A stretch of 64,000 bases of DNA from contig NZ_BAABEO010000001.1 in assembly GCF_039540195.1 (NCBI RefSeq), positions 128,386 through 192,385 on the forward strand, in the 5' to 3' direction. Made by a program: the position numbers and the translations under genes. Position 1 is the first letter of the stretch; every line of letters starts with the position of its first letter. A model generated the notes under the pieces. That model ran no database searches and was not told where the DNA came from. It was given only the letters and a program-made list of their open reading frames with translations. The stretch is from Zafaria ginkgonis. GTDB taxonomy: Bacteria > Actinomycetota > Actinomycetes > Actinomycetales > Micrococcaceae. Positions 53,365 to 61,467 of this stretch are shown in pieces.

Positions 53365-53404
53365 CTGTCTCGACAAAACGTCTTGCATCCGCGACTGCAG
53401 GGAC
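53365..53404 (+). repeat. Array site 13 (worn, 25-bp dyad)
   Basis: Accessory half CTGTCTCGACAAA; left half GTCTTGCATCCG good, right half GACTGCAGGGAC altered and one base shorter in total (53380-53404). It directly precedes UspA packet 2. Confidence 0.75.
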
Positions 53405-53446
53405 GGACGTCGTTCTCCTCGATCGCAGCCGAACGGCGGGTTCGCA

Positions 53447-53932
53447 CTAGTCCTCGGGAAGGGCCACGGGCGCTGCCGGGGCCTGGTGTTGGGGCGTTCC
53501 CGGCGGGGCGTGGACGACGAGCACGGGACAGTGGGCGCGGGCGATGCAGGCCGAACTGACGGAACCGAGCAGCAGTCCGGGAAAGCCTCCGTGCCCGCGG
53601 CGTCCGAGAACGAGGATGTCGGCGTCCTTGCTGGCTTCGATGAGTTGGGGACGGGGGTTGCCTTGGCGCAGGTGGGCGCTGACGTTGCTTGGGCGGTCGG
53701 GGCCGTAGGCGGCGGTGAGCGCTTCGACGAGGATTTGGCGGGCACGCTTTTCGAAGTCGCCGATGCCCATGAGCTCGTATTGATCGGACATTCTGGGCGC
53801 TTCCCAGCAGGCGGTGGCCTCGATGCGGGCTCCGAGCCCCCGGGCGATCCGCTGGGCCTGCCTGAGGGCTTCGATCGAGGAGGCGGAGCCGTCGACGCCC
53901 ACGACGATGCGCGGCTGCGTTCCGCTGTCCAT
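53447..53932 (-). CDS. Universal stress protein (UspA family), copy 2
   Basis: 161 residues, same start and signature as copy 1 at 16326: PRIVVGVDGSASSIEALRQA and GRRGHGGFPGLLLGSVS. Differences are scattered, with an insert-free alignment. The flanks match copy 1 too, from about 53405 to 54025. ATG at 53932 follows AGGAGG. Confidence 0.92.
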   Translation of the reverse strand: MDSGTQPRIVVGVDGSASSIEALRQAQRIARGLGARIEATACWEAPRMSDQYELMGIGDFEKRARQILVEALTAAYGPDRPSNVSAHLRQGNPRPQLIEASKDADILVLGRRGHGGFPGLLLGSVSSACIARAHCPVLVVHAPPGTPQHQAPAAPVALPED

Positions 53933-54317
53933 GGTGCCTCCTGCCATCGCGGGGCCGGTTGGCTCCATGATTCGTCCGGGGAGGAGGGGGTGGAAGGCCG
54001 GTCCAAGACTCGGGTGCCGCCGGCCCTCGCTCCTGCCTGGTTAGTGGCCGGAGCCGAGATTTCCCGCGAGGCGTTCGCGCATCCAGGGAAAGTGGGTTGA
54101 ATGGAACCTGGCATCCGAAGCCCGGCGGGTTCAGCCAGATCTCCCGCGCATCACCCGCTCCGGGTGAAAGCCACCCGGTGGTCGCCGGACCCCGGATTGA
54201 ACTCATCCACAGTCGGTGTGGAGCGTCGAAAGGTCCCATGGGCCTGCGCGTAGGGCGCTGCGCATCCGTACGCGGCACCTTGCGCGGACCCTCGCAACGC
54301 GTTCGGCACACGAGAAC

Positions 54318-55913
54318 TCAGCCCAGGACCGTGCCCTCCCCGGTGCCGGAGGGCGTGGGATCCGGAAGCCGCATCATGCGGAACGAGGTGAGCAGGCCGG
54401 CCAGGCCGGCGAGGATCGGAATGAACAGCGCGATCTGCAGGGCAAGGGGTCGCGCCTCCGTGTTGATGCGGATGATCTCGTCCTGGTACTCCTCCGGCTG
54501 GGTGGCGAGGAGTTCCTCGAGTTGCGCATTGCTCACCACTTGGGCGTCGTCTTCGAGCACCTGGGCGACTTGCTGCTGTTCGTCCGGCGGCAGCACCGTG
54601 CTTGACGTGGCCATGGACGTGAAGATGATCGACAGTGCCGCCAGCATGATGCCGCCGGCAAAAGCGAGTCCGAACGAGAGGCCGAACGAGCCGGCGGCCG
54701 AGTTCACGCTGGCGGCCTCGCTGACCCGCTCGTCCGAGATAGGGGAGAGGGTGTAGTTGTTCAGCTGCGACACCAGCAGCCCGAGCCCGCAGCCGGCGAT
54801 GATCAGCGGGACCAGGAGCCACCAGCCGGAGTCTGCGCGCGGCACGATCGGCACGAGCACCAGCAGGCCCACCATCAGGAGCAGGAAGCCCCACCTGATG
54901 AGGCTGGCCGGACGCCGCGTCCCGCTCTTCTTGCCGGCGAGTATGGCGATTCCGAACATGGTCAGCGAGAGCGGGGCGATCGACAATCCAGACTGCATGG
55001 CGTTGTATCCGAGCACCATCTGGAGGTAGATGGGCAGCACGATCATGGTGCCGCCCAGGGCGATCTGCTGGAGCATCTGCCCCGTGGCGCCAAACCGGAA
55101 GGCGTGCGATCGGAACAGATCCGGGTCCAGCAGCGTCGGCTTGTGGCGGCGCTTGCGCCGCAGGAGCCAGTAGACCAGCCCGCCCAGCCCGAAGGCCCCC
55201 ACGGCCAGGAGCACGCCCACCGCTTCGCCGCCCTCCTGCCAGACCAGGATGCCGAGCACGATGCCGCCCATGCCCACGATGGACAGCAGCGATCCGACGA
55301 GGTCCAGTTCCCGGGGTCCCAGGTAGGGGACGTCGTGGACGAGCTTGATGCCCAAAAGCACGACCGCGATGATGAGGACCTCCAGCAGGAAGGCGATACG
55401 CCAGGACAGGAACGTGGTGATGAACCCGCCCAGCAGCGGCCCGACGGCGGCGGCGATCGCCGCCGAGGCCCCGACCAGGGCGTAGACCCGTTTCTGGGCC
55501 TCGCCCTCGAAGTTCCCGTGGATGAGGGACTGCATGGACGGCAGCAGCAACGAGGCACCCAGGCCGCCGATGATCGCCCAGAAGATGATGATCGGGAGCA
55601 GGGTCTGGGCCAGCGTCATCGCCAGCGCCCCGAGCGCGTAGCAGCACAGGCCGATCACGTAGGCGCGCTTGCGCCCGATCAGGTCGCCGACCTTGCCGCC
55701 GATCAGGATGAAGGCCGCGGACACCAGCGCCTCGAGCGCAATCGTCGACTGGAGTCCGCTGACGGTCGCGCCGATGTCGTGCACCACGGCGGAGATGGAG
55801 ACGTTCATGATTGAGGTGTCGACGACGAGCACGAACATTGCCATGGCCAGCAGGAGGGCGAGTTTTTGGTTGAACGGCTCCGTCTCGGTGTTGCCGCTGT
55901 TGGGAGAACTCAT
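54318..55913 (-). CDS. MFS drug exporter (DHA2, 14-helix type)
   Basis: The 531-residue protein has about 14 membrane helices, with FVLVVDTSIMNVSISAVVHD in helix 1 (DHA2 motif), GGKVGDLIGRKRAYVIGLCC, and AGCGLGLLVSQLNNYTLSPI. The chain carries an extra loop near the C-terminus rich in Glu/Gln (EQQQVAQVLEDDAQVVSNAQ). Probably H+-driven multidrug or compound efflux. No ribosome site stronger than GGAG-like was found for the ATG at 55913. Confidence 0.9.
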   Translation of the reverse strand: MSSPNSGNTETEPFNQKLALLLAMAMFVLVVDTSIMNVSISAVVHDIGATVSGLQSTIALEALVSAAFILIGGKVGDLIGRKRAYVIGLCCYALGALAMTLAQTLLPIIIFWAIIGGLGASLLLPSMQSLIHGNFEGEAQKRVYALVGASAAIAAAVGPLLGGFITTFLSWRIAFLLEVLIIAVVLLGIKLVHDVPYLGPRELDLVGSLLSIVGMGGIVLGILVWQEGGEAVGVLLAVGAFGLGGLVYWLLRRKRRHKPTLLDPDLFRSHAFRFGATGQMLQQIALGGTMIVLPIYLQMVLGYNAMQSGLSIAPLSLTMFGIAILAGKKSGTRRPASLIRWGFLLLMVGLLVLVPIVPRADSGWWLLVPLIIAGCGLGLLVSQLNNYTLSPISDERVSEAASVNSAAGSFGLSFGLAFAGGIMLAALSIIFTSMATSSTVLPPDEQQQVAQVLEDDAQVVSNAQLEELLATQPEEYQDEIIRINTEARPLALQIALFIPILAGLAGLLTSFRMMRLPDPTPSGTGEGTVLG

Positions 55914-56400
55914 CGCTGGCCACCTGTTAGGCCTGCGGAGTGCGGGATCGTGGTGGGGCTGGACATGTCGCCTCCTGTGGCACCCTCCCGGCAGGTTCGC
56001 CGGGATAGCGCGGTCCTTGATGGGCCCATGGAACCACAGCCTCCCGGATGGTGAAAGGTCTGCACGGAGGCCAAAGTCCCGCCTAAGGTGCACCGCCGTG
56101 GTGGACCGGGCGATGCGAACGTGCAGGGCAATTGGCAACGCTGCACCGCCCCGCGGCATCGGAGCGTTTGACCCGCCCGGGAAAGTGCCCACCCGGTGCC
56201 CGTGCGTTCCCTATTTCGGGCCTCTGGCCTTTCACTTTTGTTGGGCGGTCAAACCGCGTTTGATCATGGCGGCTTGCTCCGACATCGAAGCCCGGATTGT
56301 CCCGCACCACACGGCACGGTCTGGCGTCTACGTTCGGGGCCGCCATTTGAACATGTGAACCAACCGCCGTTTCCAACCAACACTCACAGAGACGGCCCTC
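55914..56400. other. Non-coding stretch upstream of the exporter
   Basis: No credible gene. It holds the exporter's leader region and, at 56339-56400, a pre-site segment (GCCGCCATTTGAACATGTG) weakly like those before sites 9 and 10. Confidence 0.45.
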
Positions 56401-56441
56401 CCGTCTCGACGGACCGTCTTGCATCCCTCCGGTTGCACGCC
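56401..56441 (+). repeat. Array site 14 (centre TC)
   Basis: Accessory half CCGTCTCGACGGA; dyad 56416-56441 with left GTCTTGCATCCC and right CGGTTGCACGCC. Confidence 0.85.
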
Positions 56442-56521
56442 GGCACTTGCGATCTTGGTTCCCGGAAAAGGGGGATGCTCGGGGCTTGCCGGGTCTACCC
56501 GTCAAGCATCGCCGACGCGCG

Positions 56522-56761
56522 GTGGAGAGTGGTGCCCTGTGCCGGTCCGGTGAGAGCCCGCAGCCGCCCCTCCGGCCCGTCCGCCCGGAACGCCACGAGC
56601 CGACCCGGTCCATCCCTCTCGTCCTCGACGACGAGTCGTTCGGATCCGCGGACCGCGGGCTCGCCGTCCCGCCGATGAAGGCCCCTGGGGGTCCGGAGGG
56701 GCTGGGGTCATGGCATCCCGGCCTGGGCGCACGTTTCCTGCCCGTGGCCGGGGTGGCATGA
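56522..56761 (+). CDS. Possible small protein, 79 aa
   Basis: A GTG-started frame ends right before a strong terminator. It is Pro/Arg-rich (GESPQPPLRPVRPERHEPTR, PLVLDDESFGSADRGLAVPP). No ribosome site or family; called mainly from the terminator position. Confidence 0.3.
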   Translation: MESGALCRSGESPQPPLRPVRPERHEPTRSIPLVLDDESFGSADRGLAVPPMKAPGGPEGLGSWHPGLGARFLPVAGVA

Positions 56762-56792
56762 CAAAGCCCGCCGGGGTGGCCGGCGGGCTTTG
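56762..56792. terminator. Hairpin terminator
   Basis: CAAAGCCCGCCGG and its exact complement with a 5-base loop, ending in TTTG, 1 bp after the stop of the possible 79-aa gene. Confidence 0.8.
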
Positions 56793-57467
56793 TGGTGGGC
56801 GCAGTGGGCGGTTCCATAGTTCCTCCTGCGTGTTGGCCGGTTCGAGGATCCTTGCGGACCGCTCACCTGCCAACGCGCAGGAGCATCTGCGTCAGGAACA
56901 ACATCCCTTCGACCCACCCATTTCCTGTGGGTGTGCCAACCGCCCAGCTACGTTGCTGGCCGGCTGCGTTTTCGCTGTGGACCGGGGCGTCCTCACCGGG
57001 CCTCCCCCAATCACGCGTTTTACTCTACATAGAGGATGTGACTTGCGCCACTGGATTCTTGGGGAAATTCAAATCCATGGGCATATTCCCCGAAAACACG
57101 GCCCTCCTTCCCGTGCAGGCCCACCGGGGCCAGGGCGGGGATCCGGGACGCCGTTGTCGGATGCCCGGACAGGGTGATTCTCCCGGCAGCCTGTGAATGT
57201 CTCCTGGGATATGCGTGTTCAGTGCCCGCGCCTTCCAGAGGCTGTGCATGGCCGCCGGTCGCCGATGGTGACCTCCTGGCGCGGTGGTGACCTGGCGGCG
57301 GTGCGCAGGCGGTCGGGTGGGTCCCGGTGTCCACTTCGTGTGCGGGAAAAACGGCGGAGCGGGTGCGCTTTTGCCGTGCACAGGTGGGTGCGGGGGTGGC
57401 AAGTCTTAGAGGAGACAGAAGAAGCCGGATCCAGCGCGGCCGGCCCGCGGAAGATGCTTCGTCGGCA
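56793..57467. other. Non-coding stretch between sites 14 and 15
   Basis: About 670 bp with no credible gene on either strand; frames are short and lack ribosome sites. It may be a decayed packet. Confidence 0.45.
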
Positions 57468-57508
57468 CTGTCTCGACAATGCGGCTTGCAACCCACCCGT
57501 TGCGAGAC
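57468..57508 (+). repeat. Array site 15 (centre AC)
   Basis: Accessory half CTGTCTCGACAAT; dyad 57483-57508 with left GGCTTGCAACCC (closest to the recombinase promoter half-site) and right CCGTTGCGAGAC. Confidence 0.85.
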
Positions 57509-57750
57509 GTCAGGGGTGTTGCGGTTGGGCATCTATACCGAGCATTTAATCGGGCGGAGCGCCACCTGATCGCGGTGTAGGAGATCGCCTTCCCGTTGGA
57601 AGTCGATCACTAATTAGCGCCGGTCGCGGACCAGGCATTAGATGTTATCATCCTGCCCGCTTCCGGTGAGGGGCCGTCCAATGGGCTGCCCCGCTCATTG
57701 AGTAGCCCTACTGCGAACCGGCTTGTGGCTATCCATGACCGAGGGTTGCC

Positions 57751-57781
57751 ACAGGTAGTGTACCTAAGGGATAGTACCTGT
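57751..57781. promoter_or_regulatory. Operator of the membrane/PadR-like pair
   Basis: ACAGGTA at 57751 and TACCTGT at 57775 form an inverted repeat, with an inner TACCT at 57761 that pairs with AGGTA over a 3-base spacer. It ends one base before the gene start. PadR autoregulation is likely. Confidence 0.65.
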
Positions 57782-58225
57782 ATGACTGTTGCTCGTGCGG
57801 ACCTCGTGAATGCTCGTTCGCTCATCCTCCCCTTCGTGCTTGTACTGACCGCAGCGATGCTGGTCGTGCAGATCGTGATTATCGTGGAAGGTGGCGTGCC
57901 GGGCCTGTATTCAGGAATTTTGACCGGAATCGTTGCCCTGGGCATTGCGGTGTGGGTGCGTCATTGGTATCGGACGCTGCTGCGGGTTCGATTCGGTATC
58001 GCGATCGTGCACGCGTCCGCTTTCGCGGCCGTGACGACGTCGTTCAATCTGCACGGCCTCGTTCAGGTGCTCATCACCTCTGGCGGCCAGGGGTTCGAGG
58101 CGGCGGCAGGGCTACTTCTGTCGACCCCGTGGTTCGGAGTCACCCTTGGTATGAGCGCCCTGTGGGGACTGGGGCTGATGGTTCACCTTCTCGGAGCAAT
58201 CCTTGGCAGGGGCTGGGAGGATTGA
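57782..58225 (+). CDS. Small membrane protein of a membrane/PadR-like pair
   Basis: 147 residues with four helices (SLILPFVLVLTAAMLVVQIV, LYSGILTGIVALGIAVWV, FGIAIVHASAFAAVTTSF, LGMSALWGLGLMVHLLGAIL). Overlaps the regulator's start by one base (TGATG). It belongs to the same two-gene design as 13804-14522. Confidence 0.75.
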   Translation: MTVARADLVNARSLILPFVLVLTAAMLVVQIVIIVEGGVPGLYSGILTGIVALGIAVWVRHWYRTLLRVRFGIAIVHASAFAAVTTSFNLHGLVQVLITSGGQGFEAAAGLLLSTPWFGVTLGMSALWGLGLMVHLLGAILGRGWED

Positions 58226-58602
58226 TGATGTCCTCGCGCCATCCCGATGAGACGTCGGAGTGGCTGCAAGGCCGGGTCGACTCCTGGGTCGAGACCTACA
58301 AAAAGGCCATGCTCACGCCGGTCGTTCTACGCCACATCCTCAACAACGAACCAATCACGGTCGCGGAACTCGCGATCCAAGTGCAACGCACCACTGGTTG
58401 GCGACTGACGGAGCACGGGCTGTATCGGACCATCCGCCGCCTGGAAGACGCAGCCCTCATTGCGACAAAAGACGTGCCAGCGCCCCGCACCGGTGCCCGA
58501 CGCAAGGAACTGACGCTCTCCCAGTTGGGGAAAAGCTTCCTGGCAGGCATCGAGGAAAACATCATCGACCTCCATGAGGAAAACGCCCCACCACTTGAGT
58601 AG
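58225..58602 (+). CDS. PadR-like winged-helix regulator
   Basis: 125 residues; the winged helix is LTPVVLRHILNNEPITVAEL, TTGWRLTEHGLYRTIRRLED and a wing with APRTGARRKELTLSQLG, followed by a short C-terminal helix. The ATG at 58225 follows GGGAGG. It probably represses its own operon via the dyad at 57751. Confidence 0.8.
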   Translation: MMSSRHPDETSEWLQGRVDSWVETYKKAMLTPVVLRHILNNEPITVAELAIQVQRTTGWRLTEHGLYRTIRRLEDAALIATKDVPAPRTGARRKELTLSQLGKSFLAGIEENIIDLHEENAPPLE

Positions 58603-58702
58603 CCACTCCCTCCAAGGGGCTGGTGCGACACCGCACGATCACAAAATGCGGACACGAAGCGACCACATTCGCCCCTTGCCGCGGATTTCCGGGACGGCCT
58701 TC

Positions 58703-58744
58703 GCGTTTCATCGCGCCGTCTTGCATCCCTTTCGGATGCGAGAC
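58703..58744 (+). repeat. Array site 16 (centre TTT, worn)
   Basis: The accessory half is degraded; dyad 58718-58744 has left GTCTTGCATCCC and right CGGATGCGAGAC but three central bases. The segment GACACCGCACGATCAC, CACGAAGCG at 58627-58660 just before it matches the end of the site 4 tail. Confidence 0.75.
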
Positions 58745-58797
58745 ATTCATGGTGCTCGCGGACCGGTTCGGCATCTGGTCCTGCCGGGAGGCCGTGG

Positions 58798-59109
58798 TCA
58801 TCGGTCGATGTTCGCTTGGACGAGTTGTTGCAGGTAGGCAAGGTGTGAGCGGAAGGCGAGGGAACCGGAAGCCGTGAGGGTTGCCCAGGTGTGGGGGCGG
58901 GTGTTTACCGTCTTTTTGCTCAGTTCCACGTAGCCGGCATCCTCGAGTTTCTTGAGGTGCTTGCTCAGGACCGAGGGGCTCACCTCGAGGGAGTCGCGGA
59001 GGAACTGGTATTCCGTGGTCCCCAACTGATGGAGGAGGCTGCAGATCCGCAGGCGGTATGGGCTGTGGATGGTCTCGTCCAGCACTGGGGGGAGGGGCGT
59101 CTCGGTCAT
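58798..59109 (-). CDS. Winged-helix transcriptional regulator (HTH_34-like)
   Basis: 103 residues: DETIHSPYRLRICSLLHQLG, EYQFLRDSLEVSPSVLSKHL, KLEDAGYVELSKKTVNTRPH. Close in type to the regulator at 14217. Its ATG overlaps the stop of the membrane protein gene (ATGA). Confidence 0.83.
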   Translation of the reverse strand: MTETPLPPVLDETIHSPYRLRICSLLHQLGTTEYQFLRDSLEVSPSVLSKHLKKLEDAGYVELSKKTVNTRPHTWATLTASGSLAFRSHLAYLQQLVQANIDR

Positions 59110-59573
59110 TTTTTCCCGGCCCGGATCGATGCGGCGAGTGCGGACTCCATGCGGGTGGCGAGCAGGAAGTACAGGGCGGCGGCCAGGGCGGCCGCTGTCC
59201 AAAGCACCCAACCGAGCCCCGTGGCGGCGTGGATGGCGACGCCGGCCCCGCCGACGATGAGAGCGGCGAGCGTTTGGGTCAGCCCGGTGCGCAGGTTTGC
59301 CGGTTCCGACCAGGGATCCGCCTGGGTTTTCGTCACCCGGGGGCGAAGGACCCAGGCGAGGACGGCCACGGTCGCGCTCAGGGAGATCGCCGCCGTGAAG
59401 GCCCCGCCTTGGAGTCCGAACGCGAGAATGAACGCGGCCAGGGCGATGCTGACGACGGCGTGGTACCACCACGGTGCGCGTGCGGCGGAGGATGCGCGGG
59501 CGCGGTCGCGCGAGAGCTGCTCGAGGGATTGGCGGGCGGCCGCATCATCGGTGGATGCCGGAACGTTTTCCAT
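59106..59573 (-). CDS. Membrane protein of a membrane/winged-helix pair, 155 aa
   Basis: Four helices (WYHAVVSIALAAFILAF, FTAAISLSATVAVLAWVL, TLAALIVGGAGVAIHAATG, LWTAAALAAALYFLLATR) after a charged 45-residue N-terminus. ATG at 59573. An operator-like dyad (TTTCC, 5 bases, GGAAA) precedes it. Confidence 0.75.
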   Translation of the reverse strand: MENVPASTDDAAARQSLEQLSRDRARASSAARAPWWYHAVVSIALAAFILAFGLQGGAFTAAISLSATVAVLAWVLRPRVTKTQADPWSEPANLRTGLTQTLAALIVGGAGVAIHAATGLGWVLWTAAALAAALYFLLATRMESALAASIRAGKK

Positions 59574-59589
59574 GTTGGAAACAATAGAT

Positions 59590-59604
59590 TTTCCTTCTCG
59601 GAAA
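59590..59604. promoter_or_regulatory. Operator-like dyad of the 59573 operon
   Basis: TTTCC, TTCTC, GGAAA, with an additional GGAAA word nearer the start codon. Confidence 0.5.
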
Positions 59605-59747
59605 GTCTAGATGGTGGGCTGCCGAGCGCTGGGCGACTTGTGCTGGTGGTTCTCCTGGGGTTGTTTCCGTGTCTAGCCCCCGAGTGGAACGCCGTGCCGG
59701 CCGGCGGCGCGAGCCGGATGGCACCGGCTCGCGCCCACCAAACGGAA

Positions 59748-59890
59748 GTGTCTCGACAAACCGTCTTGCATCCCTTCGGTTGCAGGACGGTCTTCCGGCC
59801 GGTGGTGGCGTCGCGGGAGCAGCGGCGAGCATTCCCGTTATCGGTCGCCACCGGCACCGTGTGGTCACGGTATGCCGCCGCAGAGTGCCA
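59748..59890 (+). repeat. Array site 17 (centre TT) with extended downstream segment
   Basis: Perfect accessory half; dyad 59763-59788 (GTCTTGCATCCC, TT, CGGTTGCAGGAC). The tail (TCTTCCGGCCGGTGGTGGCG ... GGCACCGTGTGGTCACGG, GCCGCCGCAGAG) aligns with the tails of sites 3 and 4. Nothing else is seen up to 60045. Confidence 0.9.
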
Positions 59891-60045
59891 GAATCCACCT
59901 GCTTGGGGGGCTGTTCAAGGGTTGGGCGGGCTCGTCCTGACGGGGTGGAGTCAGGCGTTCCAGGGGGTAGAGGTAGTCCAGTCAGTGCCTGGTAACCCTC
60001 GATGCCTGCACGGTCCCGGTAGGGCTGGTTGCGTGTCTGGTCGGG

Positions 60046-61467
60046 CTAGTTTTCTGTGCGGCTGTTGCGTTGGAGCGAGCGGCCGAGGATGCGCGCGCCG
60101 TCGGGGAAGGCGCCGGGGTTGGGGCCGGCGTAGTTGAGTCGGAGGAACGGGCCTGCGGGTTCGGCGGGGAACCATTCGGTGCCGGCGGCGATGATGACGC
60201 CCTGGGCCTCGCAGTCACGGGTGAGCTGTTCGAGGTCGGTGCCGTCGGGCAGGCGTGCCCAGAGGTTCAGTCCTCCCTTCGGCACATGGGCAATGTGGGC
60301 CTGCGGGGCGTGCTGGCGCAGGCTGGTTATCAGCAGATCGCGGCGTGCCTGGAGCTGGTGGCGCAGGCCGCGCAGGTGGGTCTGCCAGGCGGGCTGCGTG
60401 ACGACATCGAGTGCCGCGGCTTGGAGCAGGCCGCTGACGTACATGGATCCGGCTCCGTGGTCGGCGAGGATGCGTTCGCGCGCCGGGCCGCGGGCGATGA
60501 CCGCGGCGATGCGGATGGCCGGGGACACGCTCTTGGTCAGTGAGCGCAGGTAGACGACGTGGCCGGAACCGTCGCGGGCAGCAAGGGGCACGGGGTTGGT
60601 GCTGATGCCGAAGTCGTGGGCCCAGTCGTCCTCCACGAGGAACGCGCCATGGGCGCGCACCACGTCCAGCACCTGTTCGCCGCGCCGGGCGGCCCATTGC
60701 GCACCCGTCGGGTTCGCGTAGTTCGGCTGTGCGTAGAACAGCCGTGCGCCGGTCTCCTCGAAGGCCCGTGCCAGACCTTCAGGGTCCGGGCCCTCGGACC
60801 CGCTGGGCACCGGGACCACCCGGATACCGGCCTGGGCCGCGGCCAGGATGGCTCCCCAGTAGGTCGGGGATTCCATCAGCAGGGGCTGTCCGGCCCCAAC
60901 CAGCGCGCGGAAGATGGAGCTGAGTCCGCTCTGGCTTCCGGGCAGCACAACAACGTCGCTGGGCGCGGGCGGGGCGATGCCGTCCGGGGTCGAGGTGCGC
61001 AGTTCGTGCGCGAACCAGGACTGCAGTTCCGGCAATCCCGCGGCGGGCGGACGCGACAGGGCCGCGTCGCCCCGGGCTGCCCTGGTGAGCGCGGCACGCA
61101 CCAGGCGTTCGGGCAACAGTTCCCTGTCCGGGTAGCCGGAATGGAACGCGATGACATCGTTCGGTGTGCTGCGCATCGCAGCGGGGATCGGGCGAAGAGG
61201 TGCCCGGGGCGAACGCAGCGCGGCCGTCTGCCAGCCGTAGTCCGACGGCCGCGCTGTCCGGGCGGCCCGCACGAACGTGCCGACACCGGGCCGGCTCTCG
61301 ATGAGCCCCTGCGTGGCGAGGGTCTGGAGGGCCTTCTGCACCGTCACCGGGCTGGCTTGGTACTCGGCCACGAGCGAGCGCGTGGATGGCAGCCGGGCTC
61401 CGGGTGCGGCGCCGGCGATCCATTCCCTGAGCCGTGCCGCAATCCGGGAACTGCTATCGTTGTTCAT
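60046..61467 (-). CDS. MocR/PdxR-type regulator (GntR head, aminotransferase body)
   Basis: 473 residues. Residues 1-70 are a GntR winged helix (RIAARLREWIAGAAPGARLP, YQASPVTVQKALQTLATQGL). Residues 110-470 are a fold-type I aminotransferase with QPNYANPTGAQWAARR, FLVEDDWAHDFG and the PLP lysine in LRSLTKSVSPAIRIAAV. Such proteins sense PLP or an amino compound and regulate a divergent gene, here the EamA transporter. ATG at 61467 sits just after the operator-like dyad at 61476. Confidence 0.9.
   Translation of the reverse strand: MNNDSSSRIAARLREWIAGAAPGARLPSTRSLVAEYQASPVTVQKALQTLATQGLIESRPGVGTFVRAARTARPSDYGWQTAALRSPRAPLRPIPAAMRSTPNDVIAFHSGYPDRELLPERLVRAALTRAARGDAALSRPPAAGLPELQSWFAHELRTSTPDGIAPPAPSDVVVLPGSQSGLSSIFRALVGAGQPLLMESPTYWGAILAAAQAGIRVVPVPSGSEGPDPEGLARAFEETGARLFYAQPNYANPTGAQWAARRGEQVLDVVRAHGAFLVEDDWAHDFGISTNPVPLAARDGSGHVVYLRSLTKSVSPAIRIAAVIARGPARERILADHGAGSMYVSGLLQAAALDVVTQPAWQTHLRGLRHQLQARRDLLITSLRQHAPQAHIAHVPKGGLNLWARLPDGTDLEQLTRDCEAQGVIIAAGTEWFPAEPAGPFLRLNYAGPNPGAFPDGARILGRSLQRNSRTEN

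Noticed and set aside
56447..57500. Several 80-150 codon frames in this region
   Set aside because: They are GC-rich chance frames with no ribosome sites or family patterns; only the frame ending at the 56762 terminator is kept, at low confidence.
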